The notes: generated by a model from the sequence alone, not told the origin. A DNA stretch of 64,000 bases from Mermis nigrescens (GCA_036768485.1 JAVLUZ010000142.1:12867814-12931813), one strand, 5' to 3'; numbered from the stretch's first letter, positions 20,128-35,100 are shown. Program-made: numbers and translations.

Positions 20128-23100
20128 GTAGGTACATATGTGGAACTCCGTAGGAGACTGCTTAAGGTAACCACATTTACAACTTAGGATCACACATGGG
20201 CATGGAGGTCTCTGGACCCTCTTAGAATCTAAAAGACCTCCGAAAAATCGGTAGATCCCCGAAATTGAACTTTTGGTGTCGGAAAAATTTGATTGCTGCT
20301 GATGTAAGTGTGCTTAGGACTACAAGTGGGCATAGGGAGTTCGGTGAGTATGTATCCTCCACAAGGCCGAAACCAAAGTACCCCTCGAGAATTCAATTTT
20401 TAAAATTTTCTTCGTTTTTCCGCGAATTTTCGATGCCAATAGATAGCACTCGAAAATGGTAATTTTTCGCCATACCACCGTTTTTATGACCATTATTTGA
20501 CTTTTAAAAATCTTGCAGCCCCAGGATTTTGATGCTGCCCACCTATGCTTAGGACCATAGGTGGGCAGCACCAAAATTCTGAGGGAGAGGGGTGCAATTC
20601 TCTTCAAAGGTCAAAAAATTGTCTTAAAAATGGTGGTATGGCGAAAAAACACCATTTTTCAACGTTTCTCCTCGAGTACTATCCATCGGCATCAAAAAAT
20701 TACGAAAAAAACGGAAAAATTTTTCGAAAATTGAATTCTGGGGTTTTTGATTTCTCGGGGGTATTCGGCCTTCTGGGGGTGCATACTCCAACCCCCTTGC
20801 CCACGTGTGCATAGGACCACACCTGGGCATAGGGGTATGGGGAGTATGCAACCCCCCCCCCCGAGAAACCAAAATACTCCCCCAGAAATCAAAATACCCC
20901 TCAGAATTCAATTTTTAAAATTTTTCTCGTTTTTTGCAATTTGTTGATGCCAATCATACGTGGGCAGCAAGAAAATTCTGGGGGGGGTGCAAGATTTTTT
21001 TGAAGGTCGAAAAATGGCCTTAAAAATGGTGGTATGGCGATAAAAACACCATTTTTCGACGTTTCTCATCAAGCACTATCCATTGGCATCAAAAATTGCG
21101 AAAAAAACGAACAAAATTTTCAAAAATTGAATTCTGGGGGGGTATTTTGATTTCTGGGGGTATTTTGGTTTCTGGGGGTGCATACCCCCAAACTCCCCAC
21201 GCCCAGGTGTGATGCCAATAGATAGGGCTCATTGAGAAACGTCGAAAAATGGTGTTTTTCGCCATATTACCACTTTTAAGGTCATTTTTTGACCTTGAAA
21301 AATCTTGCACCTACCCAGAATTTTCTTGCTGCCCACGTATGCATAGGTAGGACCCTTGAGTTCATTCAAGGTTGAAGCAATCAGAAATTCTGCTGAGAAA
21401 GAAAATCAAAAACTTGAGCAAAATTGAAGGAAATGAGGAAAATTTTTGTGATATTGTCTAAAATCATCCAAAAGTCATGAATCGTGATGTTTCTTCTGCT
21501 TTCGCAAGATACTTTAGCTGGGCTGAGCAACACCTTTATATATATGCTGTTTGTTCGTAGGTATGAATATTATGGATAGGTAGGTACATGTATCAATGAT
21601 CTATTTTTTTGCGCTTACAAAGGGCGATTTCTTAAATATTTTGAGCGAATTAGCAGAATATGTCTCTTGTACCTTTACAAAACTGATGAGATGTATGTAC
21701 ATACGTACGGATTATAAGTTTTGCTTGACTTTAATCGTGTATGGATCATTGAAAACCTATCAGTCTACGAGGAATACCTTCGATTGCCTTCTTCATTTCA
21801 TATCTGCAGTTTTCTATATATGGTTTATTAACATTGAAAACTTTTTTGACAGGATATGGTCAATAAATCAACCAAAATTCAGCTTCAAAGCCATAATCGT
21901 ACTTCAGATTGGCTACTTAAATTCAACGTGCTTGCGCAGAGGTTGCGATTAGCAGCACACAATCGTTTCTTCGCTGAAGATATTCTGATATGTATGTATT
22001 AAACATTTTTATTTTGACGCATTTTTTATAAATTTCTTACGGCATTAATTTTTAGTCATATCAAATGGTTTTAAAGTCGACAAACAGAGAGTGGTAAAGG
22101 CAGCTGAATATTTAAAAGGATTTAACGCCTTTCTAATTCTGCTGAATAAATCAAGTAAGATTATTCTATGATTCTATTATATTCTATAGTATTCCTCTTG
22201 ATTCGTTTTAAGTACTTGTACTCATTATTTCGTATTTTCATAACAAATTTTCTTTCTATATTTGCTCGTAAAAGCTAATTTAGCTATTATAGTCTGCTTC
22301 AAGAAATCGCGTACATAACTGACAGATGTGAAATCAGTTACAAAAGTGCGCATATTTTACTCTAGCGGGGGAAAGTGCTCCGGTGGAGCAAAAAAGGTGA
22401 ATATACTTGGACTAGCAAAGAAAAATGCTCCGATGGAACAAAAAATGTAAATATACTTGAATTTCTTCATTGTTAAGGATGCAAAAGGAGGGGACTAGGG
22501 AAAATTTCCCTATATGAGCAGAAGCCATAGGAATGTGCTAAACAGTTAGACTTCCCCTAAACAACGCGAAAATCGAAGTATATTCTGCGGCCTATGCGCG
22601 TTTCTGCAGATTTTCCGCAGTAATTTCGATTACGATGGCGAGTATTTTGATTACTTTATTTTGGAAAATTTAAAGAAATTCTTTGTGGTTTTTCAAGAAA
22701 ACTATTGAGTTGGCTATGTAGGTGTAAAGTTTACACTATCATCTTTTACTCCAGAGCATTGTGGAAGGTCAAGATTTCATTAAATAAATAATACATTGAT
22801 TATTTAATAATCATGAAAGTGTCTTCAATGCTCTTTTGCGAAACACTTAAATACGCTCTGTGACTACACCCTCATTTTCACAGGCCGCAGAATATACTTC
22901 GATTTCTGCGTTGTTTAGGGAAATTCTAACTGTTTAGCACATTCCTATGGCTTCTGCGCATATAGGGAAATTTTCCCTAGTTCCCTCCTTTTACATCCTT
23001 AAGAATGAAGAAATCCAAGTATATTTACCTTTTTTTCCATCGAAGCATTTTTCTTTGCTAGTTCCCTACTTTTATTTAATAATTCAGGCCATATATCCAT

Positions 23101-26100
23101 AGGAGGGCAGCTCCAAAATTCTGGGGGTGCAAGTAGCTGAAGAAATTTCTCTTTTCATTTCGAACCCTTTACACTAAAATGAGCATAGATCAAGAAATAT
23201 TGCGTTGAAAGAGAAAAAATTGTACGTTTTGAGATATTGTAGCCCTCCACATTATAAAACCAATTGGACTGCACAGAAACCAAAATTGAGCGAGCTAGAT
23301 AAGCTCTAGGACACGCTAACAGTAAAAAACCCGTATACTTTACACTTTTGTGCAGCAACCATTGAGTGTAAAAAAATTTTAAGGTCAGATTCGTAATATA
23401 CAACTTAGGGGCAACATTTAAAAAAAATTGGCCCGTCGGCAATTTGTTTGATACCCAATGCTCTGGGCGGAAAAGTGCTTCTCGGTGTAAACTTTACACT
23501 TGTGCTAATACCGCAATATTGGGTGTATAGAAACTAAATAAACTAGGATCTGTAACGCTGAGGTCAAGGCACATTTTATGCATAATTAGCATGTTCCGCC
23601 TATTTAGCGGAGTAGCTGGAGAAATTTCGTTTTTCTTCTCGAACCCTTTACACTAAAACAATCACAGATCAAGAAATATTGCGTTTAAAGTGAAAAAATT
23701 CGGTTCTTGAGATATTGTAACCCTCTACATTATAAAACTAATTGGACTGCACAGAAACCAAAATTGAGTTAGATAAGAAGGGCACGCAAAGAATAAGAAA
23801 CACATATACTTTATACTTTTGTGTAACAATTATTGAGTGTAGAGAAAGTTTAAGTCCAGATTCGGAATCTACAACTCAGAGGCAACATTTTAAAAAATTG
23901 GTTTCTGTTAATCGATTAAAAAACCGCACCTCCCAGGTGTGTGCCGTTGTTGCTGTGAGGGGGGGACACAAATTTCGCACTCGCTGTGATATACATATAA
24001 GAAAAAAGGATGGTCAAATATATTATAGGTAGCGCTATCGCGCTACCTATGATTTGTTTATTGTTGAGGATGTAAAAGGAGAGAACTAGGGAAAAATTTC
24101 CTGTACGCGTAAAAGCCGTAAGAATGTGCTAAACAGTTCGACTTCCTCTAAACAACGCAAAAATCGAAGTATGTTCCGCGGCCTATGCCTGTCTCTGTAG
24201 ACTGAATCAAGCTGGCCATGGAGGTGTTAAGGTTACTCCGATATTCTTTTTTCAAAAAAGCATTGCGGGAGGTAAGGTTTCGTGAATTGAATTATAAATC
24301 GATTATTTAACACTCATAAAACTTTTTCAGTGGTTCTTTGCGAAACAAAGAAAAATGTTTTGTGGTTACACCATGACTTTTCGAAGGCCGCAGAATATAC
24401 TTCGATTTTTGCATTGTTTGGTCTAACTGTTTAGCACATTCTTATTGCTTTTGCACATGGGTTTTTTCCTAATCTTCTCCTTTTAAATCCTTAACAATGA
24501 AAAAATCCAAATATATTCACCTTTTTGCTCCATCAGAGCATTATTCCTTGCTAGTATTCAACTTTTGATTAACATATTTTGGAAATCAGTATAGAAGGGC
24601 ATATATGACGGCAGTCAGATTATTCTTAATTTGTTAAACATTGCGTTCTCATTGCAAAGAAGCAGTCTAGTCTACTTTAAAAACAGAGGAAAGAAAAGCC
24701 TTCATAAAAGTGCCGGTTGAGTTGATTTAAAAATTGGCGTAAATATTTTCTCAATATACGTATTTCAAACTACAAATGGTTAAGGTAAGTTAAATCCGAT
24801 TCTCATAAATCAAAGATTAATTGCCATAGAAATTAGTTTATAGCTACAAATACGTGATTTCAAAAAAAGACAACAATTTGATGGTCGAAAATTTATTGAA
24901 TTTGAATCAACGCCAATTAAATGACGTTACTAACCTAATTAGAGTGAAATCTAGCTTCAACTGAAATAGCGGTGGAAAGGCAGGCATGTCATCGAATGTC
25001 TTATTTTATTAAATGATATAATAAAAAATGGGTCCTCAATGATCAAATTCAATAGACCAACGTACTGGAAAGCAAATAAAAGGATCCGACCATAGGTGAG
25101 CAGCGCCAAAATTTTGGGGGGTTTGCAAGATTTTTAAAAGTCCAAAAATGGTGATATGCATACCTTGGCGTGCCAGAAACCAAAATACCTCCCCCAGAAT
25201 TCAATTTTTTGACAGTTTTTTTCGTTTTTTTCGCAATTTTTTGATGCCGATGGATAGTGCTCGATGATAAACATTGAAAAATGGTGTTTTTCGCCATACT
25301 ACCATTTTTAAGGCCATTTTTTGACATTTGAAAAATCTTGCACTCCCCACAGAACTTTAGTGCAGCCCACCTATGGTGATAGATAAGGCGTAAAAACGCA
25401 ATTTTTAACATTTCCCAGCGTGCACTATCCATTGGCATCAAAAAATCGCGGAAAAAATTTCGAAAATTGAATTCTGGGGGTTGCATATCCCCAACCCCCA
25501 CGTCTACATGTGGATCCGACCAGAAATAAACAATGCAGCCGATGCGCCATCAAATGCGGACAATGCATGAAAAGGTCCCGTCTCGGGTGACCGGCAGTCC
25601 CGGGTCACCGACAAATCGTATAAAAATAGATCTGTCAATCCAAAATTCCTGGATGACCGACAGTACCGACTGGCCGACTGTTCCGAGTGGCTGACAGTAC
25701 CGGGTGGCCGACTGTAGTGTGTTGCCGACTGTATCGTGTGGCCGACTGTAGCGGGTGGCCGACTGTAGCGGGTTATTGACTGTAGCTTGTGGCCGACTGT
25801 ACCGGGTGGCCGACAGTCCCGGGTGGCTGACTGTACCGAGTGACCGACTGTACCGAGTGACCGATTGTTTATAGTCTGTCTCACATAAGTTTGGGCATAC
25901 ATTTCAAGAATTTTTTGAAAGTTAGCCCACGGATTACGATAATTATATATCAAATCAATGCTATAATCGCAATCTGTCGGCTTATTGTCGGACATAGTTT
26001 TTAAAATTTGTGCCCAAACTTATATGAAACAGACTATAGGCACCTATGAACACTAAGATATAATACGTGCATTTTTTCCAAATCTAAATACGTCACATTT

Positions 26101-29100
26101 TCTCCTCCTAGATCCATTAGCAAAGTTTTCTCTGACATGACTGTGTATCTACTGATAACTGCTGTCTACGTAGGCTCTTTAAATACATGCCATTGGTTCA
26201 GAAAATCCATTATCTTGTTTTTTTCTTTTTATAGTAAATTTTAAAACAATAAGACCAAAGTACTTGTAATCTGGTCCATTGATACAATAAGCGTTAAGAT
26301 GTTCAATTATTAGTGCAATGTGCCGCTGCCGTTTTTGGTGTGTGGTGTAAGTAGTTTCACTGCACAATATAAGCACAATGCTTCGCAGGTATGCATAAGC
26401 AACGAATCGCGTTTAGGCACATTCGAAATCAGAAAATTCTAAAAATAAAATCATTTGGATTTCGAAATAGCTGATGCCTTATTTTTTGGACCTTTTGAAC
26501 AATTTCCCCGCCACCGTTTTTTGAGAGACGAAATAAAGATACAGTTATCAAATTTTAGGTATGAATGTGAAAAAAATCATTTTTTTCAGAACTCAATTAT
26601 TTTGCAGGTGTAAAGACAGAAAATCATAAGCTAGTTGTACTTAAATTTTTGTTACTGTAGCTATTATGGATCGGCTAAAAAACGATGGCAGGGAAATTGT
26701 TCAACAAATCCTTATTTTTTTGTGAAAACGTACATTTGTAACGTAAAACGTATCTGCGCTGCGTTCGATTCATTCGCGTGAAAAATGGAAGGCGATTTTG
26801 ACATCGATTAGTAGGTCGCACACACAGGCTGTTAAGTAGAACAGTTTAGTGATAGCTGTCGGTGACCTGCACCTAAAACATCTGTAGAAAAAATAGCATT
26901 GCTCACTCTTTCTGTCTCTTAATTGGTCGGCCTCTCCATGCTGTTGGCCATATCTGAGCATACAGATCTATTTTTAGCATCATTTGTCGGTCACCCGGGA
27001 CTGCCGGCCAATCGGAACTGGCGGCTACTCGGAACAGTCGGCCAGTCGGGACTGTCGTTCACCCGGGAATTTTTTGATTGACAGATCTATTTTTAAAACC
27101 ATCTGTCGGTCACCCGGGACTTTCGGTCACCCGGTACTGCCAATCACCCGGTATACAATCCATGAAAATGCGTGAATCGCATTGCATACTTCACAAAATT
27201 GAGAGACAAAAATTTGCTTGGTTGGAATCATGAAAAAATATTGGGATCGGGTTAATAAAGACAGCGCATGAATCGGAGGATTGTTATTATCATAAAGTAA
27301 TTTGCACGTAATCAAGTAATGCAATTATTATGTAGTGTTTTAAGCGTATTACAATGGTTTATATAATGCACACAGAATATATTCAGAACAAGCAACGCAT
27401 ATCAAGACATAAACTACCAACCATATAATAAAATACTAAACTTACGTCCGAAGCTTCACAGAACGATCAAATGAAGAAGCCTGCAACATGACTCGACCAT
27501 GCAATCAGTAGCAGTTGAATGGCAATGCGCGGCATCTTATCTATGTCTATTACAATCTAGTAAACAAAGCTTTCGTGGCTTTGCTAACAGTCAAAGTCGT
27601 AATCCTGATGTTACTTAGAACTTTTTTAAATTAGGCTTCTGTGATGCTACGGTGCTAAAATTAGTTTTCACTGTAAACTTTACACAACCACCGTATTTAA
27701 AGGAAATTTAAAGTCAGATTTGTAATCTTCAAGTCACGTAGAACATTTTTTTAAAGTTAGCATCTGCAATGCTCTGGAACTAAAGTTAATTCTCAGTGTA
27801 AACTCAACACAACCACTGAGTAAGCGTAAAGAAAAATTAAAGTCACTCGCCATCCTCAAGTTGAAGAAAACATTGTAAAAAATCTAGCTTGTGTAAACTT
27901 TACACAACCACCGAGTAAGCGTAAGGAAAAATTAAAGCCATTCGCAACCCTCAAGTTATGGAAAACATTTTAAAAAATCTAGCTTCTGCAACGCTCAGAA
28001 ACTAAAGTTCATTTTCCGTGTAAATTTTACACAACCACCTAGTGTAAAGAGAACCTTAATTCAGATTTGTTATCCTCACGTTACGGAGAGCATTTTTAAA
28101 TTAGGAAATTAGCTTCTGCAACATTCTGGGACTGGAGTTGATGTTCAGTGTTAACTTTACACATCCACTGAGTGTAAAGGAATTTGAAATCAGATTCGTA
28201 GTAGTCAAGTTACGTAGAACATTTTAAGAAAAAATTAAGCTTCTGCAGAGCAAAAGAACTAAAATTAATTTTAAGCGTAAAGTTTACACAACCACTGATT
28301 GTAAAGAAAATTTGACGTTGCATTTGTAATTCTTAAGTTACGGAGAACATTTTTAAAAAAGATTAAATCCAGCAAAGCTCTGGAACTAAAATTAATTTTC
28401 AGGTAAGCTTTACACAACCACTGAGTGTAAAGAAAATTTAAAGTCAGATCCGTAATCTTCAGCTTATGCGGAACATTTAATAAATTAAGCTGCAACGCTC
28501 TAGGACTAAAGTTATTTTTCGGTGTCAACTTTACACAGCCACTGACTGTCAGAAAATTTAAAGTCAGATTCGTAGTCTCAGGTTACGTAGAAAACGTAGA
28601 AAATTTAAAAAGAAATTATTATCTGCGATACTCTGGGACTAAAGTTAGAGTTCAGTGTAAACTTTACACAACCACTGAGTGTAAAAAAGTGTAAAGTCAG
28701 ATCCATAATCCTCAACTTACGTGTAACATATTTTAAAAAGATCAAACTTCTGTAAAGCTCATTAAATTCATTTAATTTTCAGTGTAAACTTTACACAAGC
28801 ACACATTGCAAAGAAAATTCAAAGTCAGATTTGAAATTATCAACTTATTGAGAGAATTTTAAAAATTGAACTTCTGCAACGCTCTGTAACCATAGGTAGG
28901 CAGCACCAGAAATTCTGGGGTGCAAGATTTTTCAAAGGTTAAAAAATGGTCTTAAAAATGGTGGTATGGCGAAAAATACCATTTTTCAACGTTTCTCATC
29001 GAGCACTATCCGTTGATATCAAAAAATTGCGAAAAAATTAAAGAAATTTCCAAAATTGAATTCTGGGAGGATATTTTGGTTTCTAGGGGGCTAGTCTGCC

Positions 29101-32100
29101 TTCTGGGGTTGCATACCCCCAAACCCCCACGCCCACATGTGTCTGTAACTAAAGTTATTTTGCATAATAAAGTTTACACAGCCACCGAGTGTAAAGAAAA
29201 TTCAAAGTCAGGTTCGTAATCCTCAAGTTACGGAGAACATTTTTAAAAAAAGATTAGGCTTGTGCAACACTCTGGAACTGAAGTTATTCTTCAGTATAAA
29301 CTTCTATTAACCACTGAGTGTAAAGAAAATTAAATTCAGACTCGTAATCCTGGTGTTATGGTGATATTGTTTTAAACATTAACCTGCAACGCTCTGGAAG
29401 GATAATTTATTTTTAGTGTAAAGTTTACATCTCTACAATGGCTCAATGTTGGGAGTAAAGAAATACGATTTGACCCTTGAGGCTTTGTGCATTTTAAGAA
29501 TTCACTCACACTATGCTACGATTCATAACGAGAGGACTCATAATATACAAAATAAGAAACACGTGCTCTTTTACTCCTATGATATTAACTTCACATCTCC
29601 AGGATTAAGTCAATATTTTGTTAAGAAACGCGGTCAAGATCCATATATGATATTTCGGACGTGCATTATATTTAGAATAGTTCGCACGATCCGATTTATA
29701 ATTGAAGAATTCGACAGACAAAAAAAGTGGGCGAAAAACATGGTTTTTAAACTCGCATTTGTAACTTTACACCTCCACTTATAACTCAGTATCAAGTTTA
29801 GAGACACGCTTCTACGTGCGATGTATAGGCTTTGAGACACACTTCATCCTTAGAATAGTCGGACTACCCAATTCATAACCGGAGAAGCTGGCAGACACAA
29901 CAATAACAAAAAGATGTTTTTTCACCCAACCGCTATAAGTAACTCACTATTGAGTGTAAGCAAACGCAGTTAAGTCCATCTTGTAGCCCTTAAAACGTAG
30001 TACTTTTCTATAAATAGGTTTTTTGGGACTCTTATGCGAAAAATTTAGCTGACATTAGGGAGTCAAAACCTCGACCATAATGTTTTTTAAACCCCCAGAT
30101 TTGTACACTCTTTACACTGCCCCTACTGGAATGAACCATTTTTTCGAATAATTAGGATTATGTCTGGGCATTTTTTAAATGTCTGAATTTCAAAAACCAG
30201 ATTGAACAGAATGCAAAACTGAGTTAGGTTGCAATAGTTTCACATATTCCGTCAGGGTGGCACAGCTAGCCTTGTGATTTTTTTGGGGTTCGACAATTTT
30301 GAAGTTGGATATCTCAACAGCTACTTATAGATGGCAAAAATAATGGTTTTTTAAAATTATTTCTAAACGAGATCTATAAATTGGAGAAGAAAACATTTAA
30401 AAAAATCAAATTTTATCTTAACTATAATCAACAAATATTTTGTATATTAATGAATAAGGCGCGAAGTGCCTCAAAATTTTGGGCTTATTAGCTCAAAAAG
30501 TGTACTTAAATCTATTCTAGCGGTCGTTCCGATACATTTCAAGAATCTCCAATTGTTCCTTTAGGGGATCCATGTTAAAAAATATTCATACTTCCAAAAT
30601 TTTAAGGGAACCAGTCATACTCTTAAGTAAAAACTTTACACACTCATTACTAGCTAGGTGTTGAGTGTAAACAAAAACAAAAACTTAACGTCGAATTAAC
30701 ATGGTAGTATGCATTGTGTGTATATTTATGTTGACTGATGATGGACGCTGAAGTCAAAACTAATGTCAAGTTACGGGGTTAAGGACAAAAGGTCCCGACA
30801 AACAAATTAGTGTGGGGAATATGGATCACATATGGGCAACAAAGCAACCAAATTCTGGGGGTTCGATGGGGCAAAATTGCTAGAAATAGCACTAAAAGTT
30901 TAATTCCGCTGTCAATTGTCATCGATTTTTGAGGTTCTTTCAAATTCTCGGGGGAACGGGACACTAGACCCTTTAATCGCCCACGCATGTATGTGGCCTG
31001 AACCATAGATACACAACATGGCCGATCGGAGGAGTCGGCCGATCTGGGACTTGAAAATTGAGCTTTTTTTGGGCCAAAATTACCTCAAATACTGAAGTAA
31101 ATGTTAAAGTAGCCCACAGTTTCTGGTTAATTTCTTGCACTTTTGAAGAAAAATTTCAATTTTTATCTATTTTGGCTTCTATTTGTCCAACTTTCTTAGA
31201 AAATATAATCCCACATGCAAGTTTGGTCTAAACTCCGAGAATCTGAAAGACTTCCAAATCGATAGGTCTCAAAAATTGAATTTTCGGTGTAATTCTGGGT
31301 GATTCTATTCTATCAGACCCCCTAGCCCAGCGTAGTAGGTGTTCAAGCGAACACTACACACTGAATTACTGAACCACTGAACTATTGCTTGGTGTAAGCG
31401 GCCCTTGGATTTCAGGAGTTCTTTTGCCTTCCTACGGTAATTTAAAATCTATTAAACCTTTTAGGACCAGTTGCATTAGATATAGTGAAGCGTGCTGAAC
31501 GATTATTTACGAAAATTTGGATAATCGAAAATGCGCTTATTGATCTCAGAGATTATGCTTCTATGATGGAGCTTGTATGCTCTCGAACGACTTATTGTCA
31601 GTTTGAAAAAACTATTGGCTCTTGCTCCTTAAACCAGAACGTTTGCAGCTCAGATGTGTCGGTGCATATTGTCAAGAAAGGATTTTATTGCCCCGATGAA
31701 ATTAGTCAGTTTCGTTGTCATCCATATGCTTGCACAGAAACTAACAAAATGGAATTATTCGCCGGTGAACCAGGTACATACAGCCTGTATATACATACTT
31801 TATCTCTGACGACTTTTAAAACTAATCTTGACCGAAAGAATTATGGACACGCATTATCTTGGGGTGTGTGTCATTCCCGCAAAAAGTTTTCACCCCAGAA
31901 TCTTAGATTTTTCAAATAAAAAATCGTAGAAGTGTTGCTGCTTAAAGCGTTTTTTTGCGATCTTTTAGCTAAAAAGTATTAATTTTAAGGCGCTTCTTGT
32001 CATATACTCATAATTTTCGATTTTTTGCTCCTATATTCAAGAAAGAACGAAAGCATCGTCAAAAACAATAAAAATTGTGTTTTTGATGTAAACCCATAGT

Positions 32101-35100
32101 TTTTTTGAGTATAAAAAGAGCAGTCTAGCAAACAATTTTGGGTTACACTCCTCCGGATTTCTCATAATGGGCATGTATGTATGTATGGTCATGGAGAGAA
32201 AAAAGATTATTATATTTCTGCTTCGTCTAGCCATAAAAAACCTTTGGAAAGTGCCTTAGACGCATAGTGTAGGAAGCTTTTTCTTAAAAGTTTACCGTGC
32301 GATTTATGTCTTGTTTTGATTTTAATATTTTCCTGCTCGCTCAACCAAATACCCTGTTTTTGTCTACTCTTATATTTATGGTACTTTTTAGTCTTTAAAA
32401 ACTTTTACCCTCCATACTCTTGGAATTCTGACCCTGCACTGTTTATTGTGGTATTTCGGTAGTCCCTTCTTTTTAGCTTTGATGATCTATTCTGTACTCG
32501 AGAAGTAAATGACAAAAAATATTATTTATAACTCTGCCGTAATTTCCATCGTTTTTTTGCAAATTTATTAACTAAATGACATATTTTGCATTTCACTGTT
32601 TCAATTTTGCTTAAACATTATTGCTGCTGTTTTGTTTGAAGCTTTTCCGTTGCGTTTTTATTTTCAGTCAGTGATGCATCAATGAAGCCGAAAGCAAACC
32701 CTTTGCAAGTAGCTGCCGACGATGTGAGAAATCCTGATTTAAGTATTGGGCAATCTGTATAAATATTGTCGGAGGGTTTGATGATCCCTCAATAGTCTGC
32801 CTAAGCCATACGACCATACATGGGCTCAGGCAAAAGCCAAATTCTGGGGCAGGTCTATCGATTTAGGGGGAGGATTCCGCCAGTTCTGGGGGTCCAGACC
32901 GTATCTGGGCGTGGGGAAGGGGAGGTTGGGGGTATGTACCCCTAGAAACGAAAATACCCCCCACAAACCAAAAGGCCCCCATAATTCAATTTTTGAAATT
33001 TTTCTTGTTTTTCTTCGCAATTTTCTTGATGCCAATGGATAGTGCTTGATGAGAAACGTAAAAAATTGTTGTTTTTTCGTCATACCACCATTTTTAAGGC
33101 CATTTTCGACCTTTGAAAAAATTTTGCACTTCCCCCTTCCCCAGAAATTGGTGGTCCAGATTCATGGTCCACACCACACGTTTGCGATTTCACCCAAACA
33201 GAGACCCCGGAATCTTCTTGCTGCCCGTGTATGGTCCAGACCCCCAGAACTCCTACGCCTATGTGTGCATACGACCCGGGATCAGAAAGTCCTCCTTACT
33301 TCGCTGAGTTTCATCAGCTTTTGTAAATTTTACTCGTGAAATTGAACTATTAGTTTTCATCTGCAAAACTAATAGTCGATATCAAAAAGCGAAAATGAGG
33401 AGAATTCCTGAAATAATCCTTACTTTTTGTACTGCTGAATGGACGATCTCAATCAAGTATTTGAAAAAATTGGTCATATAATAGGGGTACGATATAGTAA
33501 GAAGTCATCAATACGAGAAAGAAGCAAATAAAAAAAAGAAAAAGGAAAATGTGGGAAAAAATAAGTAATAAATAAGTAAATAGATAGATAAATAAAACAG
33601 CAAATATTAAAAAAGAGAAGAGAAAAAATTGAAAAAAGAGGAAAAAAGGAGAGAATAAAGAAAGACAGATATAGAGGTGCATCATGCTATTAGTAAGAAA
33701 GAAACAAAAAGGACGCGTGAAATAGCACAAGTGTACCTAAAAAATTATATTATGAGAGATAGAGATTACATGTTTTATGAGGTGCAAAAGTCTAATTGAA
33801 AAGAAAAAACATGTAGGATTATAAAACGAAAACTTACATGGAAAAGAAAATGGAAAATGGAACAAGAGAGAAAAAATCATAATAACGGATGAGGTCGTCA
33901 GAGAGGAACTAGGTTGCTACAGTTTATGCTGCGCTCAAATCAGCTCATTTTTGAAAACAGACAAACATTGCAAATATCTAAAGAAACGTTGCGAACACTG
34001 TCATGCAAATGAACACTAAGGTTCGCAATTACAATGGCAAATATGGCAAATACATATTTTTCAAGATATCATTGATCCAAATCAGTCAAATGTTTCTCAA
34101 AATGTACTATTGAGACCTGCTGACTTACTTTTTCTTAAATTAAAAAATTAAAGAATATTGCAGGAAAAAATCACTATTATCACTAAATACGTATGGAATT
34201 GCATACTTGCTTTCTGTTTTTATGAATCAATTTTCTGCTTAGGGACGCCAGCGTACATGAGCAGTGAGAAAATTCTGGGGGTATCACCAAAAATCGCCAA
34301 AAATGTTGTTAAGAATAGAATTCTTGGGTCTACAGTAAACTGTGGGGGTATTCTAACTTCTGAGTGGGTGCTAAAACCCCAAAACCCCACCCCCGCGCCC
34401 CAACCCACCCCCCCGCCAACGTGTGGTCGCCAGTGTGCGTGAAACGTATTACGGTCATACATGGGCAGCAACATATAGTCTGTTTCACACAAGTTCGGTC
34501 ATAAATTTGAAAACTTTCTCGGACAATAAGCAGACAGATTGCGATGATAGCACTGATCTGATATATAATTATCTTAACCCTCGATTTTTTATCATTGCAC
34601 AAATTTGATAGTAAAACTGATCGTTTCACAACTCATTTACACCGTTCTCATCACGGTATTAGTAGCGTTTGCAGAAATCCAGGCCAGGGTTTGTTTCTAG
34701 ACAACCAAAAATGGAAAAATGAAAAATTTTCTGCGGAAAATGAAGCAAAAAATTTGGTAAAATTAACGTGTTTTCCGCAAAAGTGCTTGGAAATGATCAA
34801 ACTTCGGATTAATGTAGCTTTTAAGCTATTTTAGCATTTATGCCTAGGGCCATTTTGGCTCAAAAAATTCTCTGGCTGACCCTCCTCGCCAGACTGGCCA
34901 TGCTCTGCAGCTATAATCAGGTGTCGTAAAAACAAGTTTCTCATTTGACAGAATCATCAGTATCAGAAAAATGGAGTGCTTTCGCTCACGAATAAAATAG
35001 TATTATGGTCGACTACCGGTTGTTTTATATTTATTGCTGCAATCCTTATCATAATCGGATTTGTACTAGCCGGTCGGAATCGAAATTGCGACAATCCAGT

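Noticed and set aside
19854..20174. A 106-codon - strand frame opposite vWA-like exon 1
   Set aside because: Antisense shadow of a coding exon.
25049..25501. A 150-codon - strand frame, and similar frames at 20.3-21.3, 33.0, 49.6 and 61.9 kb
   Set aside because: All lie in MITE-A copies and translate its conserved core. The frames differ between copies and none is conserved as protein.
25504..25995. A 163-codon frame on the - strand with repeats of GHSVQSATRDCRPPGTV
   Set aside because: The periodic protein is the translation of a 20-bp minisatellite whose length happens to keep the frame open. There is no start context, splice signal or partner exon.
27660..29435. The tandem array as a CRISPR-like repeat-spacer locus
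   Set aside because: The units are diverged along their whole length without invariant repeats and unique spacers, and the window is animal nuclear DNA.
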